A stretch of 64,000 nt of DNA. It comes from an uncultured Bacteroidota bacterium. GTDB taxonomy: Bacteria; Bacteroidota; Bacteroidia; Flavobacteriales; Flavobacteriaceae. The stretch is from positions 33,145-97,144 of the forward strand of contig CACOFE010000003.1 in the NCBI GenBank assembly GCA_902626365.1, in the 5' to 3' direction. Of the stretch, positions 42,181-50,770 are shown in pieces. The notes below the pieces were generated by a model. That model was not told the origin of the DNA and ran no database searches. It saw only the letters and a list, made by a program, of their open reading frames with translations. Position 1 is the first letter of the stretch, and every line of letters starts with the position of its first letter. The translations under genes and the position numbers were made by a program.

Positions 42181-42720
42181 ATGAAAAATGTCTTAAAAAT
42201 AATTGGAGTATTGGTTTTAGCTTTTGTTGGCTATGTAACATATATGCTAATCAACCCTGTAAGCCCTAAGGACACTGTTGTTTACAGCTCAGACAATGCA
42301 AACCTAGAGGTGGTTTACAGCCGTCCATACAAAAAAAACAGACTAATTTTTGGCTCTGAAGAAGATGGTGCTCTGGTTCCATATGGAAAATACTGGAGAA
42401 CTGGGGCTAATGCCGCTACCACATTTGAAACTTCATCAGATATTTTATTTAATGGCAAAAAGTTAAGAGCAGGAAAATACCGACTTTACACAGTTCCTGG
42501 CGAAAAAGAATGGAAAATAGTGCTAAACTCTGAAGGTGATAAATTTTTTGCTATTTCTGAACCTGATTACTCTAAAGATGTTTTAGAGGCTATCGTGATT
42601 CCTCAAATAAAAGATAAAAATACTATTGAGCAGTTTACAATTGGTTTTTCAAAAAATATTGAAGGTGTTGAAATGTATTTAATTTGGGACACAACTGTTA
42701 TATCTATTCCTTTAAATTAG
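42181..42720 (+). CDS. DUF2911 family membrane-anchored protein
   Basis: A 179-residue protein with one N-terminal hydrophobic segment (about 5-25, VLKIIGVLVLAFVGYVTYMLI) and a DUF2911 domain from about 35: VVYSRPYKKNRLIFG, LVPYGKYWRTGANAATTFETS, KLRAGKYRLYTVPGEKEWKIVLN. The function of the family is unknown. It is probably anchored in the membrane and faces the periplasm. It lies 18 bases after ribE and 4 bases before an amidohydrolase gene, so the three are likely co-transcribed. Confidence 0.88.
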   Translation: MKNVLKIIGVLVLAFVGYVTYMLINPVSPKDTVVYSSDNANLEVVYSRPYKKNRLIFGSEEDGALVPYGKYWRTGANAATTFETSSDILFNGKKLRAGKYRLYTVPGEKEWKIVLNSEGDKFFAISEPDYSKDVLEAIVIPQIKDKNTIEQFTIGFSKNIEGVEMYLIWDTTVISIPLN

Positions 42721-42724
42721 TAAA

Positions 42725-43867
42725 ATGTTTAGCCTAAAAAACCTTCTTAAAACTTTATCATTTATTCTTGTTGTTGCCTTGGGAATCTATTTTGCTATTG
42801 ATACAATACAGAAGAAGCAAAACATTATGAGTTTTGAAGATTATGACCCCCCGTCTTCATTAATTGTTGAAGGTGAAGTGATTAAAAAGGCCAAGTATAC
42901 ATTTATAGACGTGCACAGTCACTTGTGGAATATGCCTGTAATGGATCTTGACGAGCTTGTGGCAGAAATGGATGAAATAAACATGGGTTATATTGTCAAT
43001 CTAAGCGGGTCTGGGTTTGGTCCTCAGGCAGCTAAAGACCTGTATTTTGATGAATCAGCAAAAAATATAGAAGAAAACCAACCTGGTCGAATTGGCTTGT
43101 TCGTAAACGTTGACTTTAATTCTGTTGATGTTGAAAATCATGTTGAAAATCAAGTTAATGTTATCAGAAACGCTGTTGCCAAGGGGGCTATTGGGCTTAA
43201 AGTATATAAAAGCTTGGGTCTAACTAATAAAGACTCTAAAGGAAATAGGGTTAGGGTTGATGATGAAAGATTGGGGCCAATATGGGAGGTGTGTGGTGAA
43301 TTGGGTGTTCCTGTGTTAATTCACTCTGCTGATCCTTTCCAGTTTTGGCTGCCAAAAGATGATCAAAACGAAAGGTGGTTTGAATTAAAAGAAAAGCCTA
43401 ACAGGTTTTATGGTGATTCAGATTTTATTCCTCCTTTTGAAGATATTATTCAAGAACAGCATACAATTTTCAAAAGACACAAGAATACAACATTTATCAA
43501 TGCTCATCTTGGGTGGATGGGTAATGATTTAAAAAGGCTTGGTGATCACCTAGATGAATTTCCCAATGTTGTCACCGAGTTTGGAGCTGTAATAGCAGAG
43601 CTAGGAAGACAACCAAAGACTGCTCGTCAGTTTTTCATTGACTATCAAGACAGGATTATGTTTGGAAAAGACTCGTATAATAAGGAAGAGTTTTATACGT
43701 ACTTTAGAGTTTTAGAATCAGATGATGAATACTTTAATTATTTTAGAAAAAGACACGCTTTTTGGAAAATGTATGGGTTAAACCTTCCCGACGAAGTTTT
43801 AAAGAAGATCTATTACGAAAATGCTCTTAATTTATTTCCTTCCATTCCTAGAGATCTTTTTGAATAA
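42725..43867 (+). CDS. Amidohydrolase-family (TIM-barrel) membrane-anchored enzyme
   Basis: A 380-residue protein with one N-terminal transmembrane or uncleaved signal segment (about 8-26) and an Amidohydro_2-type barrel. The metal motif His64-x-His66 lies in FIDVHSHLW; other barrel-end residues are in VLIHSADPFQFW, NAHLGWMGNDL and RIMFGKDSY (metal or catalytic Asp). Members hydrolyse or decarboxylate a wide range of substrates, so none can be named. It follows the DUF2911 gene by 4 bases. Confidence 0.82.
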   Translation: MFSLKNLLKTLSFILVVALGIYFAIDTIQKKQNIMSFEDYDPPSSLIVEGEVIKKAKYTFIDVHSHLWNMPVMDLDELVAEMDEINMGYIVNLSGSGFGPQAAKDLYFDESAKNIEENQPGRIGLFVNVDFNSVDVENHVENQVNVIRNAVAKGAIGLKVYKSLGLTNKDSKGNRVRVDDERLGPIWEVCGELGVPVLIHSADPFQFWLPKDDQNERWFELKEKPNRFYGDSDFIPPFEDIIQEQHTIFKRHKNTTFINAHLGWMGNDLKRLGDHLDEFPNVVTEFGAVIAELGRQPKTARQFFIDYQDRIMFGKDSYNKEEFYTYFRVLESDDEYFNYFRKRHAFWKMYGLNLPDEVLKKIYYENALNLFPSIPRDLFE

Positions 43868-43927
43868 AAACCATGTGATATTGGCATAAAACTACGATTT
43901 TACAAAAATTTCGTATTTTAGCAAGCC

Positions 43928-43948
43928 GTCTTACGCAGAACGTAAGAC
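43928..43948 (+). promoter_or_regulatory. Inverted repeat in the leader of the sortilin-like gene
   Basis: GTCTTACG (43928-43935) and its exact complement CGTAAGAC (43941-43948) enclose the loop CAGAA, 29 bases before the start codon at 43978. It could be a 5' leader hairpin or a protein-binding operator. No U-run follows, so it is not a normal terminator. Confidence 0.5.
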
Positions 43949-43977
43949 AAAGTGGACAAAACAAAAAAATAAATTAC

Positions 43978-46900
43978 ATGAAGAATTTGAAACTATTATT
44001 GGTTTCTTTAGCAATCCTTTTCTCTCATAATTTAACCATGGGACAGGGACCTAAGGATGGTAAAAACGAAAGAAATCCTATTAAATCTGCACTTAATGCA
44101 TTTAAATTTAGAAGCATTGGGCCTGCGTTTATGTCAGGAAGAATTGCTGATATTGCAATTGATCCAGAAAATGAAAATGTTTGGTACGTAGCTGTTGGGT
44201 CTGGTGGTGTATGGAAAACTGAAAACTCAGGGACTACATGGTCGCCTTTAGCTGACAACATGCCTTTTTACTCAACAGGGTGTATCACGATTGACCCACA
44301 CAATAATGCTTCTATCTGGTTAGGAACAGGAGAAAATGTTGGTGGCCGACATGTTGGTATTGGACATGGAGTATACCACAGTAAAGATGGTGGAAAATCA
44401 TGGAAGGATATGGGTTTAAAAAAATCCGAGCATATTTCAAAAATAATTGTACATCCAGATGACCCTAATACTGTTTGGGTTGCGTCTCAAGGCCCGTTAT
44501 GGAGCTCAGGAGGCGAGAGAGGTTTATTTAAAACAACTGATGGAGGTAAAACATGGAAAAATACTTTAGATATAAATGAGTGGACAGGTGTAACTGACCT
44601 TGTAATTGACCCCAATAACCCTAATACGCTTTATGCGGCGAGCTGGCAAAAGCACAGAAATGTTGCTGCACTTATTGGTGGTGGTCCTGGAACTTCTCTT
44701 TACAAGAGTGTAGATGGAGGTGACAATTGGTCAAAAATCGACAAAGGGCTTCCGAAGTCTAACAAAGGAAAAATCGGTCTTGCGATTTCTCCAATGCAAC
44801 CAAATGTTCTGTATGCAGCTGTTGAGCTTGATAAAAGGGCTGGTGCTGTTTACAGGTCGGACAACAGTGGTGGTAGCTGGAAAAAAATGTCTGATACGGT
44901 GTCCGGTGGAACCGGGCCTCACTACTATCAGGAATTAGTGGCGTCTCCCCACGTGTTTGATAAAATTTATTTAATGAATGTTCGAGTATTAGTTTCTGAT
45001 GATGGTGGGAAGAATTTTTACACAATGTCTGAAAGACAAAAACACTCTGACAATCATTCATTAACTTTTAAGGCTAATGACCCAAATTACATGCTAATTG
45101 GTACTGATGGCGGTATTTATGAGTCGTTTGACGACTCTGCTAGCTGGAAGTTTGTAGGGAACCTTCCTTTAACACAATTTTATAAGTTAGCTGTTGATGA
45201 TGCTGAGCCTTTTTATAATATTTATGGTGGTACTCAGGACAACAACACTCAAGGCGGACCCTCAAGAACATTTGAATACAGTGGAATTTCAAATTCTCAC
45301 TGGTTTGTAGTTCTAGGTGGTGATGGGCACCAGCCTGCTACTGAGCCTGGAAATCCAGATATTATATATGCTCAATCTCAACAAGGATATATTAATAGAA
45401 TTGATATGACTAATGGGGAGGCTGTGAGTATTAGGCCTCAAGAAGGTATTGACGAGCCATATGAAAGGTTTAACTGGGACTCTCCTATTTTGGTTAGTTA
45501 TCACGACCCTAAAAGATTATACTTTGGAACACAAAGAGTTTGGAGATCAGAAAACAGGGGTGATAGCTGGACTGCTGTTTCCGGAGATTTAACAAAAGAT
45601 GAAGAAAGATTATCTCTTCCAATTATGGGCAGGGTTCAAAGTTTTGACAATGCGTGGGATGTATATGCAATGTCAACATATAACACTGTTACCTCTTTAT
45701 CTGAATCAAGAATTGATGAAAACATCTTGTATGCAGGAACTGATGATGGAATAATTCAGTATACAAGAGATGGTGGGGAAAACTGGACTAAAATGACTGT
45801 TGACAACTTGCCGGGTACTCCGTCAAGCGCCTTTGTTAATGACATTAAAGCCGATCTTCATGACACTGAGACTGCTTATGTTTTATTAGACAATCATAAG
45901 TTTGGAGACTATAAGCCATATATGTTCAAAACAACTAATGGCGGAAAGAAGTGGGTTTCAATAACTAAAGGAATTCCTGATGGAACGTTACTTTGGAGAA
46001 TTGTTCAGGATCATGTAAATCCCAATTTATTATTCTTAGGAACTGAATATGGTGTATACATCAGTCTTGACCAAGGAGACAACTGGCATAAATTTTCTAA
46101 TGGCCTTCCTACAATTCCTGTGAGAGATCTGGCTATTCAGAAAAGAGAAAATGACTTAGTGTTGGCCACTTTCGGAAGAAGCTTTTATGTGCTTGATGAC
46201 TATAGTCCGTTAAGAAGCATGACAAAAGAAAACCTAACAAATGATGGTGTTATTTTTGAGCCAAGAAAAGCTCTTCAATTCAATCAAGTTTATGGTGGAA
46301 CCAGCAGTGATGGTGGTCAAACATATTATGCTAGCAACCCTCAATACGGTGCAAGCATCACATATTACGTGAAAGATGCTCCTGAATCGATGAAGGCTAA
46401 AAGAAAAAAATCTGAAAGAGCTAAAAAAGATGGCGATATACCATTTCCTGGCTGGGATGCTTTAGACGACGAGATGTCTGAGCAGAAAAACCAAGTAGTT
46501 CTTGTTGTAAAAAACAAAGATGGAGATATTGTTTCAAAAATTCCTAGCCCACTAAGAAAAGGGGTTTCTAGAGTTAACTGGAACCTTACAAGCTCTATTC
46601 CAACAACTGTTAGGGCTACATCAAGAACCTCAAGAAGGGGTTGGAGAGGTGGTTCCGGTGGCGGAATCACAACTCAGGTTGACCCTGGCACATATGATTT
46701 GTTTTTAATGAAAAGAGTTAACGGAGAGGTTAGTCAGATTGCTGGACCTGTCGAGCTTGAAGTTGAAAAAATCAGGTCAGGAACCCTGACTAATCCGATG
46801 AAAAGTAAGCATGATGAATATTATGCAAACTTAGCTGATTTTTCTGCAGTTGTCGCATCATATCAACATAAGTTTGAAAAGTCAAAAGCAAGGGTTTCAA

Positions 46901-47247
46901 CATATCAGAGAATGTTAATGCAAATCACATCTAATATTCCTGAAGCGAGCAAAATGCTTTATGATTTAACCGAAACAATGAATGCTCTAGATAGAAAAGT
47001 TGGTGGAAGCGATGCTAAAGCGGAAATTGGTGAAAAAGATTTTCTAACCATAAGTGATAGGCTTTCTACTGCTAGAGGTGGATGGTATCCAAATTCTTAT
47101 GGGCCTACAGAAACACATATGCGAAGTTTTGACATTGCAAAAGAATTGTTCAATAGGGTAAAGCCTGAAATGGACGCCTACTTTGAGGATGTAATGAAAG
47201 TAGGAAAGATCTTGGAGGAGGCCGGTGCTCCAATTGTGCTGGACTAA
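43978..47247 (+). CDS. Large secreted sortilin/VPS10-like beta-propeller protein (BNR/YVTN repeats)
   Basis: A 1089-residue protein with a signal peptide at about 1-23 (SHNLTMGQ). Repeated propeller blades with Asp-box-like motifs: SxDGGKSW, TTDGGKTW, SVDGGDNW, SDNSGGSW, TRDGGENW, TTNGGKKW, SLDQGDNW. The first blade starts FRSIGPAFMSGRIADIAIDP. A Ser/Arg/Gly stretch (RTSRRGWRGGSGGG) separates the propeller region from a helical C-terminal part. GH74-like and VPS10 domains share this layout, but no catalytic residues were recognised. In Bacteroidota this family is common and its function is unknown. It ends at a terminator and is followed by an M1 peptidase. Confidence 0.82.
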   Translation: MKNLKLLLVSLAILFSHNLTMGQGPKDGKNERNPIKSALNAFKFRSIGPAFMSGRIADIAIDPENENVWYVAVGSGGVWKTENSGTTWSPLADNMPFYSTGCITIDPHNNASIWLGTGENVGGRHVGIGHGVYHSKDGGKSWKDMGLKKSEHISKIIVHPDDPNTVWVASQGPLWSSGGERGLFKTTDGGKTWKNTLDINEWTGVTDLVIDPNNPNTLYAASWQKHRNVAALIGGGPGTSLYKSVDGGDNWSKIDKGLPKSNKGKIGLAISPMQPNVLYAAVELDKRAGAVYRSDNSGGSWKKMSDTVSGGTGPHYYQELVASPHVFDKIYLMNVRVLVSDDGGKNFYTMSERQKHSDNHSLTFKANDPNYMLIGTDGGIYESFDDSASWKFVGNLPLTQFYKLAVDDAEPFYNIYGGTQDNNTQGGPSRTFEYSGISNSHWFVVLGGDGHQPATEPGNPDIIYAQSQQGYINRIDMTNGEAVSIRPQEGIDEPYERFNWDSPILVSYHDPKRLYFGTQRVWRSENRGDSWTAVSGDLTKDEERLSLPIMGRVQSFDNAWDVYAMSTYNTVTSLSESRIDENILYAGTDDGIIQYTRDGGENWTKMTVDNLPGTPSSAFVNDIKADLHDTETAYVLLDNHKFGDYKPYMFKTTNGGKKWVSITKGIPDGTLLWRIVQDHVNPNLLFLGTEYGVYISLDQGDNWHKFSNGLPTIPVRDLAIQKRENDLVLATFGRSFYVLDDYSPLRSMTKENLTNDGVIFEPRKALQFNQVYGGTSSDGGQTYYASNPQYGASITYYVKDAPESMKAKRKKSERAKKDGDIPFPGWDALDDEMSEQKNQVVLVVKNKDGDIVSKIPSPLRKGVSRVNWNLTSSIPTTVRATSRTSRRGWRGGSGGGITTQVDPGTYDLFLMKRVNGEVSQIAGPVELEVEKIRSGTLTNPMKSKHDEYYANLADFSAVVASYQHKFEKSKARVSTYQRMLMQITSNIPEASKMLYDLTETMNALDRKVGGSDAKAEIGEKDFLTISDRLSTARGGWYPNSYGPTETHMRSFDIAKELFNRVKPEMDAYFEDVMKVGKILEEAGAPIVLD

Positions 47248-47268
47248 ATCAAGTTTTTAGTTAATATA

Positions 47269-47302
47269 AGCCCTCGCCCTAATCAAGCGGGGGCTTTGTT
47301 TA
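47269..47302 (+). terminator. Intrinsic terminator between the propeller gene and the M1 peptidase gene
   Basis: AGCCCTCGC (47269-47277) pairs with GCGGGGGCT (47287-47295) through nine pairs, one of them G-U, followed by TTGTTT. It begins 22 bases after the propeller-protein stop and ends only about a dozen bases before the M1 peptidase start codon, so it may partly attenuate that gene rather than isolate it. Confidence 0.8.
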
Positions 47303-47313
47303 AAAAATAGAAA

Positions 47314-49329
47314 ATGAAAAAATTATTTTTAGTTATTATCAGTTTTTTAATTTTTATAGGCCACGCCTATTCGCAAGAAAGAAGAGGGCCGAGAGCTGGA
47401 ATGCAAAAAAACACAGAAACAGATAATCAATCAACCTATGATTATGTAAAAGCTTTTGAAACTGCTTTTTATAATGACGGCTCAACTGCAACTAGGTCTG
47501 CTAGCGGAAAACCTGGTCATAAATATTGGCAAAATAGAGCCGACTATATTATTGATGTTGAGCTTGATACTCTTTCTGATATAATTATGGGTAAGGAAAT
47601 CATTAGGTATACCAACAACAGTCCTGATGATTTAGATTTCTTATGGCTACAAATGGATCAAAATCTTTTTATAGAAAACTCAAGGGGAAACGCCATAATC
47701 CCTCTTAGAGGTAGCAGAAACGGAACTAAGGGACAAACGCTTGATGGTGGTTTTAAAATTTCGGCAGTCCAAGTTATTTCTGGAAAAGGAAGGAGTCGAT
47801 CTATAAATGATGTTGATTACGAGGTTTATGACACAAGGATGAAAGTTGTTTTAACAGAGCCATTAAAGGGAAATGGAGGAAAACTCTCATTAAAAATTGA
47901 TTTTTCATTTTTGTCACCTGACTATGGGTCAGACCGTATGGGGATTCTTAGAACCGATAATGGGAAAGTTTATACTGTTGCACAATGGTATCCAAGAATG
48001 TGTGTTTATGATGATTTAAGCGGCTGGAATACTCAACCATACATTGGTCAGGGTGAATTCTATTTAGAATATGGAGACTTTAATGTAAACATAACAGCGC
48101 CATCAGATCACATAGTTGTTTGTTCAGGAGAGCTGCTTAACCCTCTTGAAACCTACACGCTAGATCAGCTTGACAGGTGGGCTAAAGCTGAAGCTAGTGA
48201 TGAGACTGTGATGATAAGATCGCAAGAAGAAATTAACGATCCAGGCTCAAGACCTTTAGGAAGAGATATGATAACTTGGAGGTTTAGGATTGAAAATGCC
48301 AGGGATGTTGCCTGGGCCTCATCATCAGCATTTATTATTGATGCTGCTAGGATTAATCTTCCTAGTGGAAAAAATTCTATGGCAATTTCTGCATATCCAA
48401 TAGAGAGTTACGGGGATAACGCGTGGGAAAGGTCTACGGAATACACCAAGTTTTCTATTGAGCATTATTCAGAAAGATGGTTTGAGTACCCTTATACCAC
48501 AGCTATTAATGTGGCTGGAAATGTTGCAGGAATGGAATATCCTGCTGTGTCTTTCTGCAGTTATCGTTCAAAAGGCGGAAGGCTTTGGGGTGTTACTGAT
48601 CATGAGTTTGGACATAATTGGTTTCCAATGATTGTTGGATCAAATGAGAGGTTGTATGGATGGATGGATGAAGGTTTTAATTCTTTTGTGAATGACATTA
48701 GCACTAAGGAGTTTAATGGCGGAGAGTACCACAGAGGGAAAATGAATATGCATATGGCAGCCCTTCAGTTTGGTTCTGAAAACATAGAGCCTTTAATTAC
48801 AGCTCCAGATAATCTTCGAGAAAGAAACATGGGGTTTCAATATTATAAAACTGCTATGGTTTTGTGGTTATTAAGAGACAATGTAATCGGTGCAAAAAGA
48901 TTTGATGATGCTTTTAAAGAGTATATTCACAGGTGGGCATATAAACATCCTGCTCCTAATGACTTTTTTAGAACAATTGAGGATGTTTCTGGTGAAGACC
49001 TTGGTTGGTTTTGGAGGTCATGGATTTTAAACAGCTGGAGGTTAGATCAGGCGATAACAAATGTTGAGTATGTTGAGGGTGATCCAACTAAAGGGGCTTT
49101 AATTACAATCAAAAACATGAAAGAAATTCCTATGCCTGTTACAATAGAAATAACAACTGTAGGGGATAAGAAGATTAGAAAAGAGCTTCCTGTTGACATA
49201 TGGAAAAAAAATGTGACCTGGAAGTTTATGGTTGATACTTCCGAGGCATTTGAGAAGGTTATGATAGATCCTGATTTTGAATATCCAGATGTTGATGCTA
49301 GAAATAATTATTGGTATAAGACAGAATAA
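47314..49329 (+). CDS. M1-family zinc aminopeptidase-like protein, secreted
   Basis: A 671-residue protein with a signal peptide at about 1-20 (GHAYSQ). The gluzincin site is complete: His430-Glu431-x-x-His434 in DHEFGHNW, with Glu453 (GWMDEGF) 18 residues later as third zinc ligand. The exopeptidase motif GxMEN reads AGMEYPAV here, close but not canonical. The N-terminal beta domain and the C-terminal part are of M1 type. It is likely periplasmic or outer-membrane-associated. It follows the propeller gene with only a terminator between. Confidence 0.9.
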   Translation: MKKLFLVIISFLIFIGHAYSQERRGPRAGMQKNTETDNQSTYDYVKAFETAFYNDGSTATRSASGKPGHKYWQNRADYIIDVELDTLSDIIMGKEIIRYTNNSPDDLDFLWLQMDQNLFIENSRGNAIIPLRGSRNGTKGQTLDGGFKISAVQVISGKGRSRSINDVDYEVYDTRMKVVLTEPLKGNGGKLSLKIDFSFLSPDYGSDRMGILRTDNGKVYTVAQWYPRMCVYDDLSGWNTQPYIGQGEFYLEYGDFNVNITAPSDHIVVCSGELLNPLETYTLDQLDRWAKAEASDETVMIRSQEEINDPGSRPLGRDMITWRFRIENARDVAWASSSAFIIDAARINLPSGKNSMAISAYPIESYGDNAWERSTEYTKFSIEHYSERWFEYPYTTAINVAGNVAGMEYPAVSFCSYRSKGGRLWGVTDHEFGHNWFPMIVGSNERLYGWMDEGFNSFVNDISTKEFNGGEYHRGKMNMHMAALQFGSENIEPLITAPDNLRERNMGFQYYKTAMVLWLLRDNVIGAKRFDDAFKEYIHRWAYKHPAPNDFFRTIEDVSGEDLGWFWRSWILNSWRLDQAITNVEYVEGDPTKGALITIKNMKEIPMPVTIEITTVGDKKIRKELPVDIWKKNVTWKFMVDTSEAFEKVMIDPDFEYPDVDARNNYWYKTE

Positions 49330-49797
49330 CTATATCGAAAGAAAATAAATTATTGTCGGCAGAAAAATTATTGCCGACAAATAAGCCACCCATTTAGGGT
49401 GGTTTTCTTTTGAGTGCCAATAAGCAATGACTATTAAAGGGGCTTGAAAAGGCATCCTTGTTAAAGCTTGTGTTTTGGAAACGCCTAGTAGTTGCTGTGG
49501 AATTTCGGAAAGATATAGGTATATATTTGCTGGAAAGACAATAATAAGAAGAAAAATAAGGGTGTATGCGCCAGCTTTTCTTGTCTTTTTGTTTAAAATT
49601 AAAAGCCCCCCTAAAACCTCCAGCGCTCCGGTAAAGTAAACAGCAAAACTTTTATATTCTATTTGTGGGGGGGTTATGTTTATAAAGTATTGAGGGTCGG
49701 TAAAATGTTTAACCCCAATAAACACATACATTAAGCTCATCACCAAAATAGTGATCGATTTATAATTTTTAATTAAACTATTTTCCAGGCTTAGCAT
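49330..49797 (-). CDS. DoxX-family membrane protein
   Basis: A 155-residue protein with about four hydrophobic segments: ITILVMSLMYVFIGVKHF, FAVYFTGALEVLGGLLIL, AGAYTLIFLLIIVFPANIYLYL and AYLSAIIFLPTIIYFL. The TGALEVLGGLLIL segment is the DoxX hallmark. Function uncertain; members are linked to redox or quinone-related roles. The last codons contain an inverted repeat (49353-49380). It is convergent with the M1 gene with no free space and is followed upstream by the threonine dehydrogenase gene (gap 10). Confidence 0.85.
   Translation of the reverse strand: MLSLENSLIKNYKSITILVMSLMYVFIGVKHFTDPQYFINITPPQIEYKSFAVYFTGALEVLGGLLILNKKTRKAGAYTLIFLLIIVFPANIYLYLSEIPQQLLGVSKTQALTRMPFQAPLIVIAYWHSKENHPKWVAYLSAIIFLPTIIYFLSI
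49353..49380. terminator. Hairpin embedded in the 3' end of the DoxX gene
   Basis: TTGTCGGCA (49353-49361) and its exact complement TGCCGACAA (49372-49380) form a 9-pair stem with a 10-base loop. It lies inside the last codons of the DoxX gene at the convergent junction with the M1 peptidase gene, where no intergenic space exists for a terminator. The minus-strand RNA continues into AU-rich sequence. It is a candidate bidirectional terminator written in coding sequence. Confidence 0.5.
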
Positions 49798-49807
49798 TTG
49801 TCTAGGA

Positions 49808-50731
49808 CTAGATTAGTTTTAGTATGTCTTTAGCTGTCGATTTTTCATCGAATTCAGGGGACCACAAAACATCTTTCCTAAATAGTGAATCATCAATCTT
49901 CTTAGGCCATGTGTCTGCAATACTTTGTCTAAAATCCTCTTTAAACTCTAATTTGAGCCTATACCCAAGTGATGTTATGGTCTTGTTCCACCGCTGAGGA
50001 GAAGTTTCAAATGAGCCAAGGTTATATGCGCTGCTTACAGATATTTTTTCTCTGTCTATGCTCATTAACTTTAAAGTTGCGCTAACTGCATCTTTTATGT
50101 GCATCATGGGCAGGACTGTATTTTTACCAAGAGGGGAAACATAGTTCTTGTTAAGTTTAGCTGCTTTTAACATCTCGACAACATAATCTGTTGTTCCGCC
50201 TCCAGGCTCTGAGGAAGATACTATTCCAGGAAACCTAATCGACCTAATGTCTATGAGCCCTTTAGTGTTAAAATATGACATTGCTTTCTCGCCCGCAAGC
50301 TTTGTAACTCCATACATTGTTGTTGGGAACATTGGGACTTCATTTTTTACGAGCTCCAAGCCTGATTGTTCTGAAAACACAGCAATCGAGCTTGGCCAAA
50401 ATATGGATTTTACTGAGGTTCCTATTGAAGCCTTTACCACGTTTAAAAAAGCCCCCATATTAATCTCCCAAGTTTTCATCGGGTACCTTTCGCCTTTAGC
50501 AGAAAGTACTGCTGCGAAGTTATAAATCTGAGAAATGTTATACTTTAATATTGTTTTTTTAATCTTTCGTGTATTTAATGCATCCAGAAAAACATAATCG
50601 CAGTTGAGTTGGTCGGGGGTAGGTGTGTGTATGTCACTAGCCAAAACAAAGTCTCCGTTTTCCAAAAGAGCGTCAACAAAAACCCCTCCAAGTTGACCTA
50701 ATGCACCAATAATTAAAACCCTATTATTCAA
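49808..50731 (-). CDS. NAD-dependent epimerase-type L-threonine 3-dehydrogenase
   Basis: A 307-residue extended SDR protein: VLIIGALGQLGGVFVDAL (GxxGxxG), YNFAAVLSAKGE, and the catalytic Tyr-x-x-x-Lys in MYGVTKLAGEK. The form and the partner gene fit the short-chain L-threonine 3-dehydrogenase, which makes 2-amino-3-oxobutyrate. The glycine C-acetyltransferase gene stands divergently with a 39-base gap and would complete threonine breakdown to glycine and acetyl-CoA. TTG at 50731 is the start. The role rests on the partner gene as well as the sequence. Confidence 0.82.
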   Translation of the reverse strand: MNNRVLIIGALGQLGGVFVDALLENGDFVLASDIHTPTPDQLNCDYVFLDALNTRKIKKTILKYNISQIYNFAAVLSAKGERYPMKTWEINMGAFLNVVKASIGTSVKSIFWPSSIAVFSEQSGLELVKNEVPMFPTTMYGVTKLAGEKAMSYFNTKGLIDIRSIRFPGIVSSSEPGGGTTDYVVEMLKAAKLNKNYVSPLGKNTVLPMMHIKDAVSATLKLMSIDREKISVSSAYNLGSFETSPQRWNKTITSLGYRLKLEFKEDFRQSIADTWPKKIDDSLFRKDVLWSPEFDEKSTAKDILKLI

Positions 50732-50770
50732 AAAACATGTAAATTAGTATATATCAAAATTCAGAAAAAA

